DNA from: Pseudomonadota bacterium
Lineage (GTDB): Bacteria > Chloroflexota > UBA5177
Reading direction: 5' to 3'
Length of the DNA: 64,000 bases
Assembly: GCA_021324655.1 (NCBI GenBank)
Contig: JAJPIP010000061.1
Coordinates: 1 to 64,000 of the forward strand
This document shows positions 18,133-25,437 of this stretch, one piece after another. The translations under genes and the position numbers were made by a program. The notes beneath the pieces are model-generated. The model worked only from the letters and a program-made list of their open reading frames with translations. It did not search any database and had not been told where the DNA came from. Position 1 is the stretch's first letter. Every line of letters starts with the position of its first letter.

Positions 18133-19393
18133 CGATCGTCCCTCCCAGACGATGGAGATCGGCGGCGAAGCCGGGATACGACACGTCCGCCACCTCAACT
18201 CCATTTACGACGGTCTCTCCATCCGCCCGCATTCCGGCGACCGCTCCCATCATGGCCAGCCGGTGATCCCCGTGGCTTTGGATGGTTGCGCCGCGGAGGC
18301 GAGACGGGCCGTCGATCACAAATCCGTCGTCCAGCGGAACGATGGAGGCGTCCAGCCGGCCGAGAATCTCCGCGACGGCCAGGATGCGGTCGGTTTCCTT
18401 GACTCGCAACTCCCGCGCGCCGCGTATGACGGATCGGCCCTCCGCCTGCGTCGCGAGAAGAGCCAAAAGGGGAATCTCGTCAATCAGCGACGGGACGTCC
18501 CCAGGTTCGATAAGCAGGGGGCTTTGTACTCGACCGCTGACTCTAATATCGCCGACCGGCTCCCCCAGCCTCTCGCCTCCCGTCCGGATCTCAACGTCGG
18601 CTCCCATCCGCTGGATGCCGCGAAAGAACCCAAGCCGATGGGTGTTCAGGGAGACGTTGCGAATGGTCACCTCCCCGCCGCTCAGGAGGGCAGCCGCGGC
18701 CGCGAAGGCAGCGGATGACGGATCACCAGGTATGTCAAATCGGAAACCTGGAACGATACCGGGCCGAATAGTCACGTCCTTGCCGTCAAGCGTTATGTCG
18801 AGCCCCAGGGCCGATAGTAGCCGCTCCGTATGGTCACGCGTCGGGATGGGCTCGGATACCGTCGTTTCCCCCTCGGCGTCGAGGCCCGCCAGCAGGACCG
18901 CGGACTTCACCTGGGCGCTCGCCACCGGGAGCCGGTATCGGATGCCGGTGAGTCGACGGCCCCGTATTGACACAGGAGCATGACCGTCCGACGTCTCGAT
19001 CTCCGCGCCCATACGGGCGAGCGGTTCCACCACGCGCTGCATGGGGCGGCGCGAGAGGGAGTCGTCTCCCGCCAGACACGATGAGAAAGGGCGTCCGGCG
19101 AGGATTCCGGCCAGCAGGCGCATGGTGGTGCCGGAGTTTCCCGCGTTCAACGGAGCGACCGGCGCTCGCAGGCCACCATGTACGGTGGCTCGGTTCTCGG
19201 CAAGTGTGACGTCGGCACCGAGAGTCCGCAGACACGCAACCGTCGACATCACGTCCGCTCCGTCCGGAACGCCGGCGATGACGGACTCACCGTCGGCCAC
19301 GGCCGCCAGCATCAAGGCGCGGTGGGCAAGGGATTTGTCTCCCGGCACCGACGCGGTACCGGCTACCTGTGAGGGTCGCAGGACCCACCTCAC
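18122..19393 (-). CDS. aroA: 5-enolpyruvylshikimate-3-phosphate synthase
   Basis: A 423-residue enzyme that joins PEP to shikimate-3-phosphate. It has the N-terminal PGDKSLAHRALMLAA, the PEP-site motif NAGNSGTTMRLL (closer to the Bacillus-type than to the E. coli NAGTAMRPL form), DDSLSRRPM, and C-terminal RVKETDRI and SHGDHRLAM. Start GTG 19393 overlaps the tyrA stop (GTGA). Confidence 0.95.
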   Translation of the reverse strand: MRWVLRPSQVAGTASVPGDKSLAHRALMLAAVADGESVIAGVPDGADVMSTVACLRTLGADVTLAENRATVHGGLRAPVAPLNAGNSGTTMRLLAGILAGRPFSSCLAGDDSLSRRPMQRVVEPLARMGAEIETSDGHAPVSIRGRRLTGIRYRLPVASAQVKSAVLLAGLDAEGETTVSEPIPTRDHTERLLSALGLDITLDGKDVTIRPGIVPGFRFDIPGDPSSAAFAAAAALLSGGEVTIRNVSLNTHRLGFFRGIQRMGADVEIRTGGERLGEPVGDIRVSGRVQSPLLIEPGDVPSLIDEIPLLALLATQAEGRSVIRGARELRVKETDRILAVAEILGRLDASIVPLDDGFVIDGPSRLRGATIQSHGDHRLAMMGAVAGMRADGETVVNGVEVADVSYPGFAADLHRLGGTIDVG

Positions 19394-20199
19394 GGCGCCA
19401 CCTCGGCGGCGTTCAGTCCCAGCAGCCGCTCTATGGACGCTGCGTCTTCGCGCTCCAGCGCCGCCAGCAGTTCATCGAGACGGTCGCGATACCGGCGCGT
19501 CACGCCGGAGATCTCCGCGGCGTTCGCCAGCAAGACATCGCGCCAGAGAGTTACATCGCTGTCCGCCAGGCGCGTCATGTCGAGATACCCCGGACCGATC
19601 AAGGGAGAATCGGGCGGCACGCAGACTCGTAGCAGGCTGGAAAGGATCTGCGGCAAGTGACTGGTCCCGGCCACGATGCGGTCGTGCTCGCGCGCATCCA
19701 TGACCACTGGTCTCGCACCGGCCTCGGACACGAGGGCGGAAGCGGCGGCCAGGAATGCCGGGTCGGTGGCCGGACCTGGCGTGAGAACAAACGGGCGATC
19801 GCGGAAGAGCGCCGGGTCGGCTGCTTCCGGGCCGGATTGCTCGGAGCCAGCCAGCGGATGACCGCCCACCATACGGTGCGCCCCGGGACAGATCGACATC
19901 GCCTCAACCACGGCTCCCTTGGCGCTTCCCGTATCGATAATGATGGTGTCGGCCGGCGCCGCGGCGTCGACCGCGGGCAGGAGGCCGGCAATGCGGAGGA
20001 CGGGCGCCGCGAGAATCACCACCTCGCTCGTCGCCGCCAGCTCCCGTAGCGGAGAGGCCGATTCGATCCAGCCGAGCTGGAGAGCGCGGGATTGCCTGCC
20101 CGGCGCAATGTCGTAGCCGGAAATCTCGTGGCCGACAAGTCCCAGGGCGCCGCCCAGCGAGCCTCCGATCAAGCCGAGCCCCACGATGCCGATGCGCAT
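19390..20199 (-). CDS. tyrA: Prephenate dehydrogenase
   Basis: A 269-residue NAD(P)-dependent enzyme that converts prephenate to 4-hydroxyphenylpyruvate, the tyrosine branch. It has an N-terminal Rossmann motif GLGLIGGSLGGAL, the GGHPLAGSEQSGP substrate loop with catalytic His, and a C-terminal helical domain. No ACT regulatory domain follows. Its ATG overlaps the aroF stop (ATGA). No prephenate dehydratase (Phe branch) is in this operon. Confidence 0.94.
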   Translation of the reverse strand: MRIGIVGLGLIGGSLGGALGLVGHEISGYDIAPGRQSRALQLGWIESASPLRELAATSEVVILAAPVLRIAGLLPAVDAAAPADTIIIDTGSAKGAVVEAMSICPGAHRMVGGHPLAGSEQSGPEAADPALFRDRPFVLTPGPATDPAFLAAASALVSEAGARPVVMDAREHDRIVAGTSHLPQILSSLLRVCVPPDSPLIGPGYLDMTRLADSDVTLWRDVLLANAAEISGVTRRYRDRLDELLAALEREDAASIERLLGLNAAEVAP

Positions 20200-21212
20200 C
20201 AGAGAGTTCGTCCTACCGCCGCGGCGAGCGGACGCAATTCCTCCATCAACGTGCGGAAGCGGTCCGGCCGCAGCGCTTGTGCCCCGTCGGAGAGCGCGTC
20301 CTCCGGACGGCAGTGGACCTCCACGATGAGTCCGTCGGCACCCGCGGCGATGGCTGCCTTCGCGATCGGCGCCACGAGATTCCACTTCCCTGCCGCATGG
20401 CTAGGATCGACGATCACGGGCAGGTGCGTCAGACTCTTGAGAACCGGCACGGCGCTGATGTCCAGGGTGAAACGGGTGGAGTCTTCAAAGGTGCGGATGC
20501 CGCGCTCACAGAGAATGACGCGTTCGTTGTGGTTTGCGAGTATGTACTCGGCAGACATGAGCAACTCCTCGATCTTCGCGCTCATGCCGCGCTTCAGAAG
20601 TACGGGGTGCCCGGAGCGGCCGACCTCTTGCAGCAAGGCAAAGTTCTGCATATTGCGAGCACCGACCTGGAGCATGTCCACGTGGCCCGCGACCAACTCG
20701 ACGTCTTCTGCCGACAGAACCTCGCTGACGACAAACAGCCCGAGACGGCGTCGTACGTCGTCCAGCATCTCCAGCGCCCGGACTCCCAGACCCTGGAAAC
20801 TGTACGGAGACGTGCGAGGCTTGAACGCACCGGCTCGCAGGATGCGCACGCCGGCCTCTTTCATCGCTACCGCGGTTTCCCACAGCTGCTCTTCGCTCTC
20901 CACAGCACAGGGGCCCGCGATCACGACGATTCCGGTATCTCCAAACGCCTGTCCATTGAGGGGCACGACCGTGCTTTTGGGACGAAAGTCGCGGCTGCTC
21001 AACTTGAACGGCTTTGACACCGGGACCAGGCGATCCACGCCGGGGAGCAACTCAAGACCGGTGAGGCGCTCCGGAGTCAGATGACCGATGATGCCGATGA
21101 TCGTCGTTTCGTCTCCCTCCGACAAATGAGGCCTCAGTCCGAGCTCCTGTACGCGCGCCACAACGCCCTCGACCTGCTGTCGGGTCGCGTGACTTTGCAT
21201 AATGATGATCAC
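20199..21212 (-). CDS. aroF: DAHP synthase, type I-beta with N-terminal ferredoxin-like domain
   Basis: A 337-residue enzyme that condenses PEP and erythrose-4-phosphate, the committed step of aromatic synthesis. Residues 1-75 form the ferredoxin-like domain that gives Tyr/Phe feedback in the Thermotoga enzyme. The barrel has AGPCAVES, RAGAFKPRTSPYSFQG, GARNMQNF, LLKRGMSA, ILCERGIRTFE, VIVDPSHAAG and GLIVEVH, with the metal Cys, His, Glu and Asp ligands. Start GTG 21212 follows GGGAGGCAGGAG and gives the same N-terminus and length as the Thermotoga type. First enzyme gene of the operon, directly behind the attenuator-like leader. Confidence 0.95.
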   Translation of the reverse strand: MIIIMQSHATRQQVEGVVARVQELGLRPHLSEGDETTIIGIIGHLTPERLTGLELLPGVDRLVPVSKPFKLSSRDFRPKSTVVPLNGQAFGDTGIVVIAGPCAVESEEQLWETAVAMKEAGVRILRAGAFKPRTSPYSFQGLGVRALEMLDDVRRRLGLFVVSEVLSAEDVELVAGHVDMLQVGARNMQNFALLQEVGRSGHPVLLKRGMSAKIEELLMSAEYILANHNERVILCERGIRTFEDSTRFTLDISAVPVLKSLTHLPVIVDPSHAAGKWNLVAPIAKAAIAAGADGLIVEVHCRPEDALSDGAQALRPDRFRTLMEELRPLAAAVGRTL

Positions 21213-21248
21213 GTCTCCTGCCTCCCTACTGACGATCGCCAACAAATC

Positions 21249-21288
21249 CTCCAAAAAGAGAGGCCGGAGGCGTTTCCGCCTCCGGCCT
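21249..21288 (-). terminator. Intrinsic terminator-like hairpin in the aro leader (attenuator)
   Basis: On the minus strand AGGCCGGAGGCG (21288-21277) pairs perfectly with CGCCTCCGGCCT (21272-21261) around a GAAA tetraloop, giving 12 GC-rich pairs. CTCTTTTT follows. It sits between the leader reading frame and the aroF ribosome-binding site. That is the place of an attenuator rather than of an end-of-operon terminator. Confidence 0.85.
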
Positions 21289-21289
21289 T

Positions 21290-21340
21290 GAGGGTATGAC
21301 GCTGCGGGCGGCTCTCAACGAGCCGTCAGCTCACACCCTC
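21290..21340 (-). promoter_or_regulatory. Leader hairpin overlapping the leader-peptide stop codon
   Basis: GAGGGTGTGA (21340-21331, minus strand) pairs with TCATACCCTC (21299-21290): ten pairs with one G-U. Inside lies a second stem, CGGCTC with GAGCCG (21325-21320 and 21314-21309). The outer stem starts at the last base of the leader stop codon, so a ribosome at the end of the leader would block it. The outer stem ends one base before the terminator stem. A classical competing antiterminator pairing is not obvious by eye. Confidence 0.6.
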
Positions 21341-21450
21341 TATGTCCACCAGTAATAGCAGCCGTTGCCGGCCGGGCTCTTCGATACCACGGTTCTTTCC
21401 GTACACCAGTCGAGTACCATAGTAAAGCATTCCGGGAAGGCAAGCCGCAA
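21340..21450 (-). CDS. Aromatic operon leader peptide with Tyr-Tyr-Trp-Trp control codons
   Basis: A 36-codon reading frame before aroF. AGGAGG (21465-21460) lies nine bases before a TTG start at 21450. An in-frame ATG at 21420 would give 26 codons. Both versions end Cys-Tyr-Tyr-Trp-Trp-Thr-stop, with a further Trp earlier (residue 15 of the long form). Just before the Tyr codons the RNA can form CGGCCG-GCAA-CGGCUG, a six-pair hairpin with one G-U. The control codons match the branch products of the operon's own tyrA and trpEG. By analogy with trp, his and pheA leaders, ribosome stalling at scarce Tyr- or Trp-tRNA should relieve the downstream terminator. Not seen as a protein; inferred from layout. 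Confidence 0.8.
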   Translation of the reverse strand: MRLAFPECFTMVLDWCTERTVVSKSPAGNGCYYWWT

Positions 21451-21463
21451 GGGACGAAGCCTC

Positions 21464-21841
21464 CTATATGGGGTCGTGTGTCACCCCGACCGGCTTCCCC
21501 TGCTCGATCTCGATCATTCGCTCGATCGCGCGGCGCAAGTGTGGAATGACAATCGAGCCGCCGACGACCAGAGCCACGTTCATTGCTTCGATCATTTCGT
21601 CCCGGCTCGCCCCGCGCTCGTGACTCTGAATCACGTGATAGGTGACGCAGTCGTCGCAGCGCAGGACCAGGGACGCAACCAGCCCCAGAAGCTCCTTGAT
21701 CTTCAGAGGCAGGACCCCGGGTTCGTAGGCCTGATGGTCGAGCGCAAAGAAGCGCCTGATGTTGAGATTGGCACTGCCCAACACGAGCTCGTTGAGCCGC
21801 TCGCGCTCCGCTTCCCACTCCTCCACTGACAGCTGTGACAT
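21464..21841 (-). CDS. AhpD/carboxymuconolactone decarboxylase-like protein
   Basis: A 125-residue all-helical protein with the AhpD-type core RCDDCVTYHVIQSHERGAS, that is CxxC followed by His. In AhpD proteins this gives thiol-dependent peroxidase support; in CMD proteins it is a decarboxylase. Substrate unknown. Start ATG 21841 has GGGAGAG at good spacing. The stop codon is fused to the AGGAGG that opens the aro leader frame, so transcription may run from here into the aro operon. It is divergent from a TetR gene, its likely regulator. Confidence 0.85.
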   Translation of the reverse strand: MSQLSVEEWEAERERLNELVLGSANLNIRRFFALDHQAYEPGVLPLKIKELLGLVASLVLRCDDCVTYHVIQSHERGASRDEMIEAMNVALVVGGSIVIPHLRRAIERMIEIEQGKPVGVTHDPI

Positions 21842-21875
21842 TGGAACTCTCCCGATTGATTCGTATGGTGGACCC

Positions 21876-21895
21876 GGTATACTTTTGGGTATACT
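21876..21895. promoter_or_regulatory. Direct repeats / operator and -10 element between CMD and TetR genes
   Basis: GGTATACT occurs twice, at 21876-21883 and 21888-21895, twelve bases apart. Each copy contains the palindrome GTATAC. The second copy supplies TATACT seven bases before the TetR start codon, fitting a leaderless tetR transcript. A regulator bound here would block both divergent genes. Confidence 0.6.
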
Positions 21896-21901
21896 ACATC
21901 T

Positions 21902-22516
21902 ATGACTGCCTACCTTGATCCCGGCCGTCGAGAGCGCAAGCGGCAGGCCCTGCATGAAATGCTACTCGTCACGGCCAACCAATTGTTCCGTGAGCGCGGC
22001 ATCGCCGGAACGACCGTCGACGACATCGCCGAGGCGGCGGACGTGGCCAGGCAGACTGTCTTCAACCACTTTCCATACAAAGAGGCCTTCGCCCTCGAGT
22101 TAGGCGCGGCGGTTATTCATCACGCGGGCGAGCGCGCCCAGGCCCTGCTGGAAGCGGGCATGCCGGCCCTGGACGTCGTTCAGCTCGTGGGCGAGTGGGT
22201 TCTGGAAGCGGCGACGCACGACCCAGACGTCGCGATTGTCGTGGCCCGGGAATTGCTCCACTCGGACCCGGTGCGCGCGGCGCGCGCGGCGACACACGTA
22301 CCCCTCTGCGAACTTTTGCAAGCCCTGCTGGAACAGGCGCGGGAAGAAGGCGGCATCCGAGAATCGTTCCCAACGGACGTCGCCGCAGCCCGTTTTAGTT
22401 CGGTGATCGCGAGCCTGACGGCTCAGGTCGCCTGCCGCGAGGCCGGCGCGTTACGGCGCGACCTCGCCATTTCATTCGACATGTTATTGCACGGAATAGT
22501 GAAGAGGAGCGCATGA
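21902..22516 (+). CDS. TetR family transcriptional regulator
   Basis: A 204-residue regulator. The N-terminal helix-turn-helix spans about residues 20-65 and includes RERGIAGTTVDDIAEAADV and the recognition helix before TVFNHFPYKEA. The C-terminal ligand domain is a helical, Ala-rich region without obvious ligand clue. It probably represses itself and the divergent AhpD-like gene through the GGTATACT repeats. The ATG is seven bases behind TATACT with no ribosome-binding site, suggesting a leaderless mRNA. The stop overlaps the next start. Confidence 0.9.
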   Translation: MTAYLDPGRRERKRQALHEMLLVTANQLFRERGIAGTTVDDIAEAADVARQTVFNHFPYKEAFALELGAAVIHHAGERAQALLEAGMPALDVVQLVGEWVLEAATHDPDVAIVVARELLHSDPVRAARAATHVPLCELLQALLEQAREEGGIRESFPTDVAAARFSSVIASLTAQVACREAGALRRDLAISFDMLLHGIVKRSA

Positions 22517-22833
22517 TGCTTTCTTGGACCAATTCGCGACGCTTCGGCCACCGACTGCTGAGCGCCACCCTGCGGTGCCGGCAGTGCAGCCGCCCGGCAG
22601 GCGATCTCGTCGGCTTTGCCGATCGCACTCTCTCTGAAGCCCGGTTTCTTCCCCTGGACACCGGCTTCATGCCGCACAATCTGGCAGGCGAGCTCCGCTG
22701 CGGGCGCTGTGCCGGTCAGTTGTTCATCGACGACATCGAGCCGCTGGGCCGCAGCGTTCCACTCGATGAGGCCGGCGGCATTCCGTTTGCTCGCATTCTG
22801 GGCGAGCGCGAGGGAGCCGGCACCGCCGCCTAG
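22513..22833 (+). CDS. Small zinc-ribbon-like protein, unknown
   Basis: A 106-residue protein with two cysteine pairs, LRCRQCSRP and LRCGRCAGQL, about 40 residues apart, typical of a zinc ribbon. The rest is not recognisable. It overlaps the TetR stop (ATGATG), so it is co-translated with the regulator, and is followed by a strong terminator. A role tied to the TetR regulon is inferred from position only. Confidence 0.65.
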   Translation: MMLSWTNSRRFGHRLLSATLRCRQCSRPAGDLVGFADRTLSEARFLPLDTGFMPHNLAGELRCGRCAGQLFIDDIEPLGRSVPLDEAGGIPFARILGEREGAGTAA

Positions 22834-22846
22834 AGCACCGCGCGAG

Positions 22847-22883
22847 GCGCCGTGGACAGTTCAGTCCACGGCGCTTGTTATTT
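22847..22883 (+). terminator. Rho-independent terminator after the TetR/zinc-ribbon pair
   Basis: GCGCCGTGGAC (22847-22857) pairs perfectly with GTCCACGGCGC (22864-22874) around a six-base loop, followed by TTGTTATTT. It ends the two-gene plus-strand unit. Confidence 0.85.
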
Positions 22884-22985
22884 AACGGTGCCGGAACCTG
22901 ATCCCCTTCCCCGATTCAACGACCAGGCGTGATAATGAACCGCCTGATTCGATCGGGCAAGCCTATCTATGTATGAGGACTATGT

Positions 22986-24182
22986 ATGACAGCAAACGAT
23001 TCCGAGAATCACCGATCCGACGCCGCACTCTTTATTGACTGGGACAATCTCAAGGTCGGGCTGAAGCAACTGGGGGGCCAGCCCAACATTTCGTCACTTC
23101 TCGACGCCGTCAGCCGGCGGGGGCGCGTCGTCGTGGCGCGCGCCTACGCAGATTGGCAGCAGCGACTGAATGCCTTCGATCCTCCGAATCTGTATGCCGC
23201 CGGGATCGAGCCCGTCTACGTACCGGTGAGGACACAGGGCGGCAAGATCGTGAAAAACAGCGCGGACGTCAAGCTCGCCGTGGATTGCATCGACTTGCTC
23301 AATACCGCGCCCCACCTCAAGGTCTTCGTCCTGGTTTCGGGCGATGCCGACCTGGTTCACCTCGTCAACTTCCTCCGCGCCCGCGGCAAGAAGGTTGTTG
23401 TGATCGGCGTTTCCGGAACGGTATCGTCGGCGCTGACGGAAAACGTCGACGACCTCCTGATGTACGACGTGGATATCGAGCCCATCCGTCAGCCGGAAGC
23501 GGCCGGATCACAGCCGCGCAAGCCGAAGCCGGCCTCCGACACCGCGAAGCTGGAGGAGGCGTACGCTCAGCTGGAGGACCTTCTCCGCAACCGCAGCAAT
23601 CGGGTCGGTTCCCTCCTGTCGTGGATCGGCATCCAGCTGGCGCGGCGCGGCTTTGACTATCGTGCCCTGGGCTTTGAACGGCTCAAGGACTTTCTTCGCG
23701 AAGCCGAACGGAACGGCCGCGTACGGATCCTGACGCGCGGGCTGCAGGATTGGGTGTACCTGCCCGAGCAGTACGAAAGCATCATCGAAAACGAAGTCGA
23801 GGCCGAAGAACGAGAGGCCGCTGAGGAAGACTCAAACGACCTGTCCAGTGAAGTTGCCGTCGCAGCGCTTGACGAAGGCGAGCAACAAAACTTCCTGCGC
23901 TATCTCATCGAGCTGGAGAGACGTTCAGACTACCTCATCCCTCCGTATATCGTCACTCATCTCGTGAAGGACAGCGTGTTGCCTTCCCTCTCGCAGAGTC
24001 AACTGCGGTCGCTGGTGCGGGACGCTGCGTCCGAGTCGATCCTTGTCCCTTCGACGTACACCGTGACGCATCGGCAGACAGGGAAGCCGCACGACCTCCG
24101 AACGGTCATCGTCAACAAGGATCACCCGGCGGTCGCACCGTTGCTGCCCGAGACGGAAGCGGCGGAAGCGGTCGCCGGCTAG
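22986..24182 (+). CDS. NYN domain protein with C-terminal LOTUS/OST-HTH region
   Basis: A 398-residue predicted RNA-processing protein. The N-terminal NYN (PIN-like) nuclease domain (about 10-165) has the acidic residues FIDWDNL, NSADVKLAVD and VSGDADLVHLV expected of a metal-dependent RNase. After a charged linker a winged-helix OST-HTH/LOTUS-like domain (about 185-260) follows, then an acidic stretch and a further helical region (about 295-385). LabA/DUF88 relatives behave as RNases. Start ATG 22986 follows GAGGA; CTATGTATGA is duplicated at the start. Convergent with dnaN. Confidence 0.85.
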   Translation: MTANDSENHRSDAALFIDWDNLKVGLKQLGGQPNISSLLDAVSRRGRVVVARAYADWQQRLNAFDPPNLYAAGIEPVYVPVRTQGGKIVKNSADVKLAVDCIDLLNTAPHLKVFVLVSGDADLVHLVNFLRARGKKVVVIGVSGTVSSALTENVDDLLMYDVDIEPIRQPEAAGSQPRKPKPASDTAKLEEAYAQLEDLLRNRSNRVGSLLSWIGIQLARRGFDYRALGFERLKDFLREAERNGRVRILTRGLQDWVYLPEQYESIIENEVEAEEREAAEEDSNDLSSEVAVAALDEGEQQNFLRYLIELERRSDYLIPPYIVTHLVKDSVLPSLSQSQLRSLVRDAASESILVPSTYTVTHRQTGKPHDLRTVIVNKDHPAVAPLLPETEAAEAVAG

Positions 24183-24190
24183 CTCCGGCC

Positions 24191-25327
24191 CTACGAGCCG
24201 GGCACGTGCATCGGCATGACCACGTGCGTGTAATCCGCGGCGTCAATCGGCTTGAAGACAGCGGCGGAATTCGGGCCGGTTAGCTCGAGTCCGACCTGGT
24301 CGGAACGGACAACACCGAGCACATCGGTGATGTAGCGGGAATTGAAAGAGACCTTCTGGGCTCCCCCGTTGACGACGGCATCCAACTCGCCACGGTCTTC
24401 ACCCAACTCGGCGGCTGCGCCCATCACCGCGACACTGCCGACGCCGGCTTCTCCACCGGGCTGCACGTCGAGAGTGACGATGTTGGAGTTGTCGCGAGAA
24501 AAGAAGCTGGCGATTTTCGTGGCCTTCAGCAATTCGCCCGTGTTGACCACGACGCGGGTGGAGAACTTCGCCGGAATAATCTGACGGTAGTTGGGATACT
24601 GCCCCTCGACCAGCCGCGAGACGACATGAAGGTTCTCGGTGCGAAACACGACCTGATTGCGATTCGGCGTGACGGAGATCTCGACTGCTTCATCGCCATC
24701 CGGCAAAATGCGGGTCAGTTCCGCCAGGGTCCGCGCCGGGATGATCACGCTGAAGTCTCCGGCCGCTGCCGTCTCCAGCCGCCCGGCGCGCGTGGCCAGC
24801 CGGAAGCCGTTCGTGGCCGTCAGGGTGACCTCGTCGCCCCCGAACGTAGCGAGCACGCCCGTCAGAACCGGCCGCGTATCATCCATAGCGGCCGCGAACA
24901 CCACTTGCTCCAGCATCTCCTTGAGGAGAGACGCCGTCACCGACGCCGCTGTCTCCTCGGCCGAAGTCGGAATCGCGGGGAAGTCGTCGGCGCTCATGCC
25001 GCGGATCGTGGCTTCAAAGCGGCCGGCCTGCAGGCGGGCCGCGTGCGATCCCTGTTTCACCGTGATGTCGACCGGCTCGGCCGGCAGGGTGTCCACAAAT
25101 TCCGTGAGCAACTTGGCGGGCAGAGTGACCGCGCCCTCCTCACCGACCGTGGCATCTATCCACGTCGTGATCGCGATTTCCAGGTTCGTGGCAGCCACCC
25201 GCAGGCGGTGGCCGTCGGTCGCCATAAGGATGTTGGCGGTAATCGGCAGCGGGCTCCTCGTCCCCACGGCACGCCCGGCAACCCGCAATCCGTGGCTCAG
25301 TTGCTCCTGCCTCGCGGTGATCTTCAA
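24191..25327 (-). CDS. dnaN: DNA polymerase III beta sliding clamp
   Basis: A 378-residue protein with the three repeated clamp domains. Recognisable stretches are LPITANILMATDGHRLRVAATNLEI in domain 1, RPVLTGVLATF and TNGFRLATR in domain 2, QYPNYRQIIP before domain 3, and the C-terminal VVMPMHV. It forms the ring that tethers polymerase to DNA. The start is TTG behind GAGGAG at six bases. dnaA and recF are not next to it; its neighbours are dacA and an NYN gene, so this is not the usual dnaA-dnaN-recF origin locus. Confidence 0.95.
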   Translation of the reverse strand: MKITARQEQLSHGLRVAGRAVGTRSPLPITANILMATDGHRLRVAATNLEIAITTWIDATVGEEGAVTLPAKLLTEFVDTLPAEPVDITVKQGSHAARLQAGRFEATIRGMSADDFPAIPTSAEETAASVTASLLKEMLEQVVFAAAMDDTRPVLTGVLATFGGDEVTLTATNGFRLATRAGRLETAAAGDFSVIIPARTLAELTRILPDGDEAVEISVTPNRNQVVFRTENLHVVSRLVEGQYPNYRQIIPAKFSTRVVVNTGELLKATKIASFFSRDNSNIVTLDVQPGGEAGVGSVAVMGAAAELGEDRGELDAVVNGGAQKVSFNSRYITDVLGVVRSDQVGLELTGPNSAAVFKPIDAADYTHVVMPMHVPGS

Positions 25328-25408
25328 GTCTGACTCCTCAGCGCATTGTTATGTCGACTAGAGCGTGCCGCACGGGGCACCAGGCTCGACGGATTGGGGG
25401 AACGGACG

Positions 25409-25437
25409 ATTATACGGACGACTCCTCGCGCGTTCAA
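25409..25437 (-). promoter_or_regulatory. dnaN promoter
   Basis: On the minus strand TTGAAC (25437-25432) and a perfect TATAAT (25414-25409) are separated by 17 bases. Transcription would start about 75 bases before the dnaN TTG. The -35 box lies over the last codons of dacA. Confidence 0.75.

Noticed and set aside
21332-21430. Alternative 33-codon leader frame starting at ATG 21430
   Set aside because: No ribosome-binding site, and Tyr codons at its beginning rather than before the hairpins; the other frame fits attenuation far better.
21213-21464. T-box riboswitch upstream of aroF
   Set aside because: No T-box consensus (AGGGTGGAACCGCG) or specifier loop; the leader frame with Tyr/Trp codons and terminator explains the region better.
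22834-22985. Possible small gene or riboswitch before the NYN gene
   Set aside because: Only a clean terminator and a short duplicated CTATGTATGA; no conserved aptamer pattern or start/RBS.
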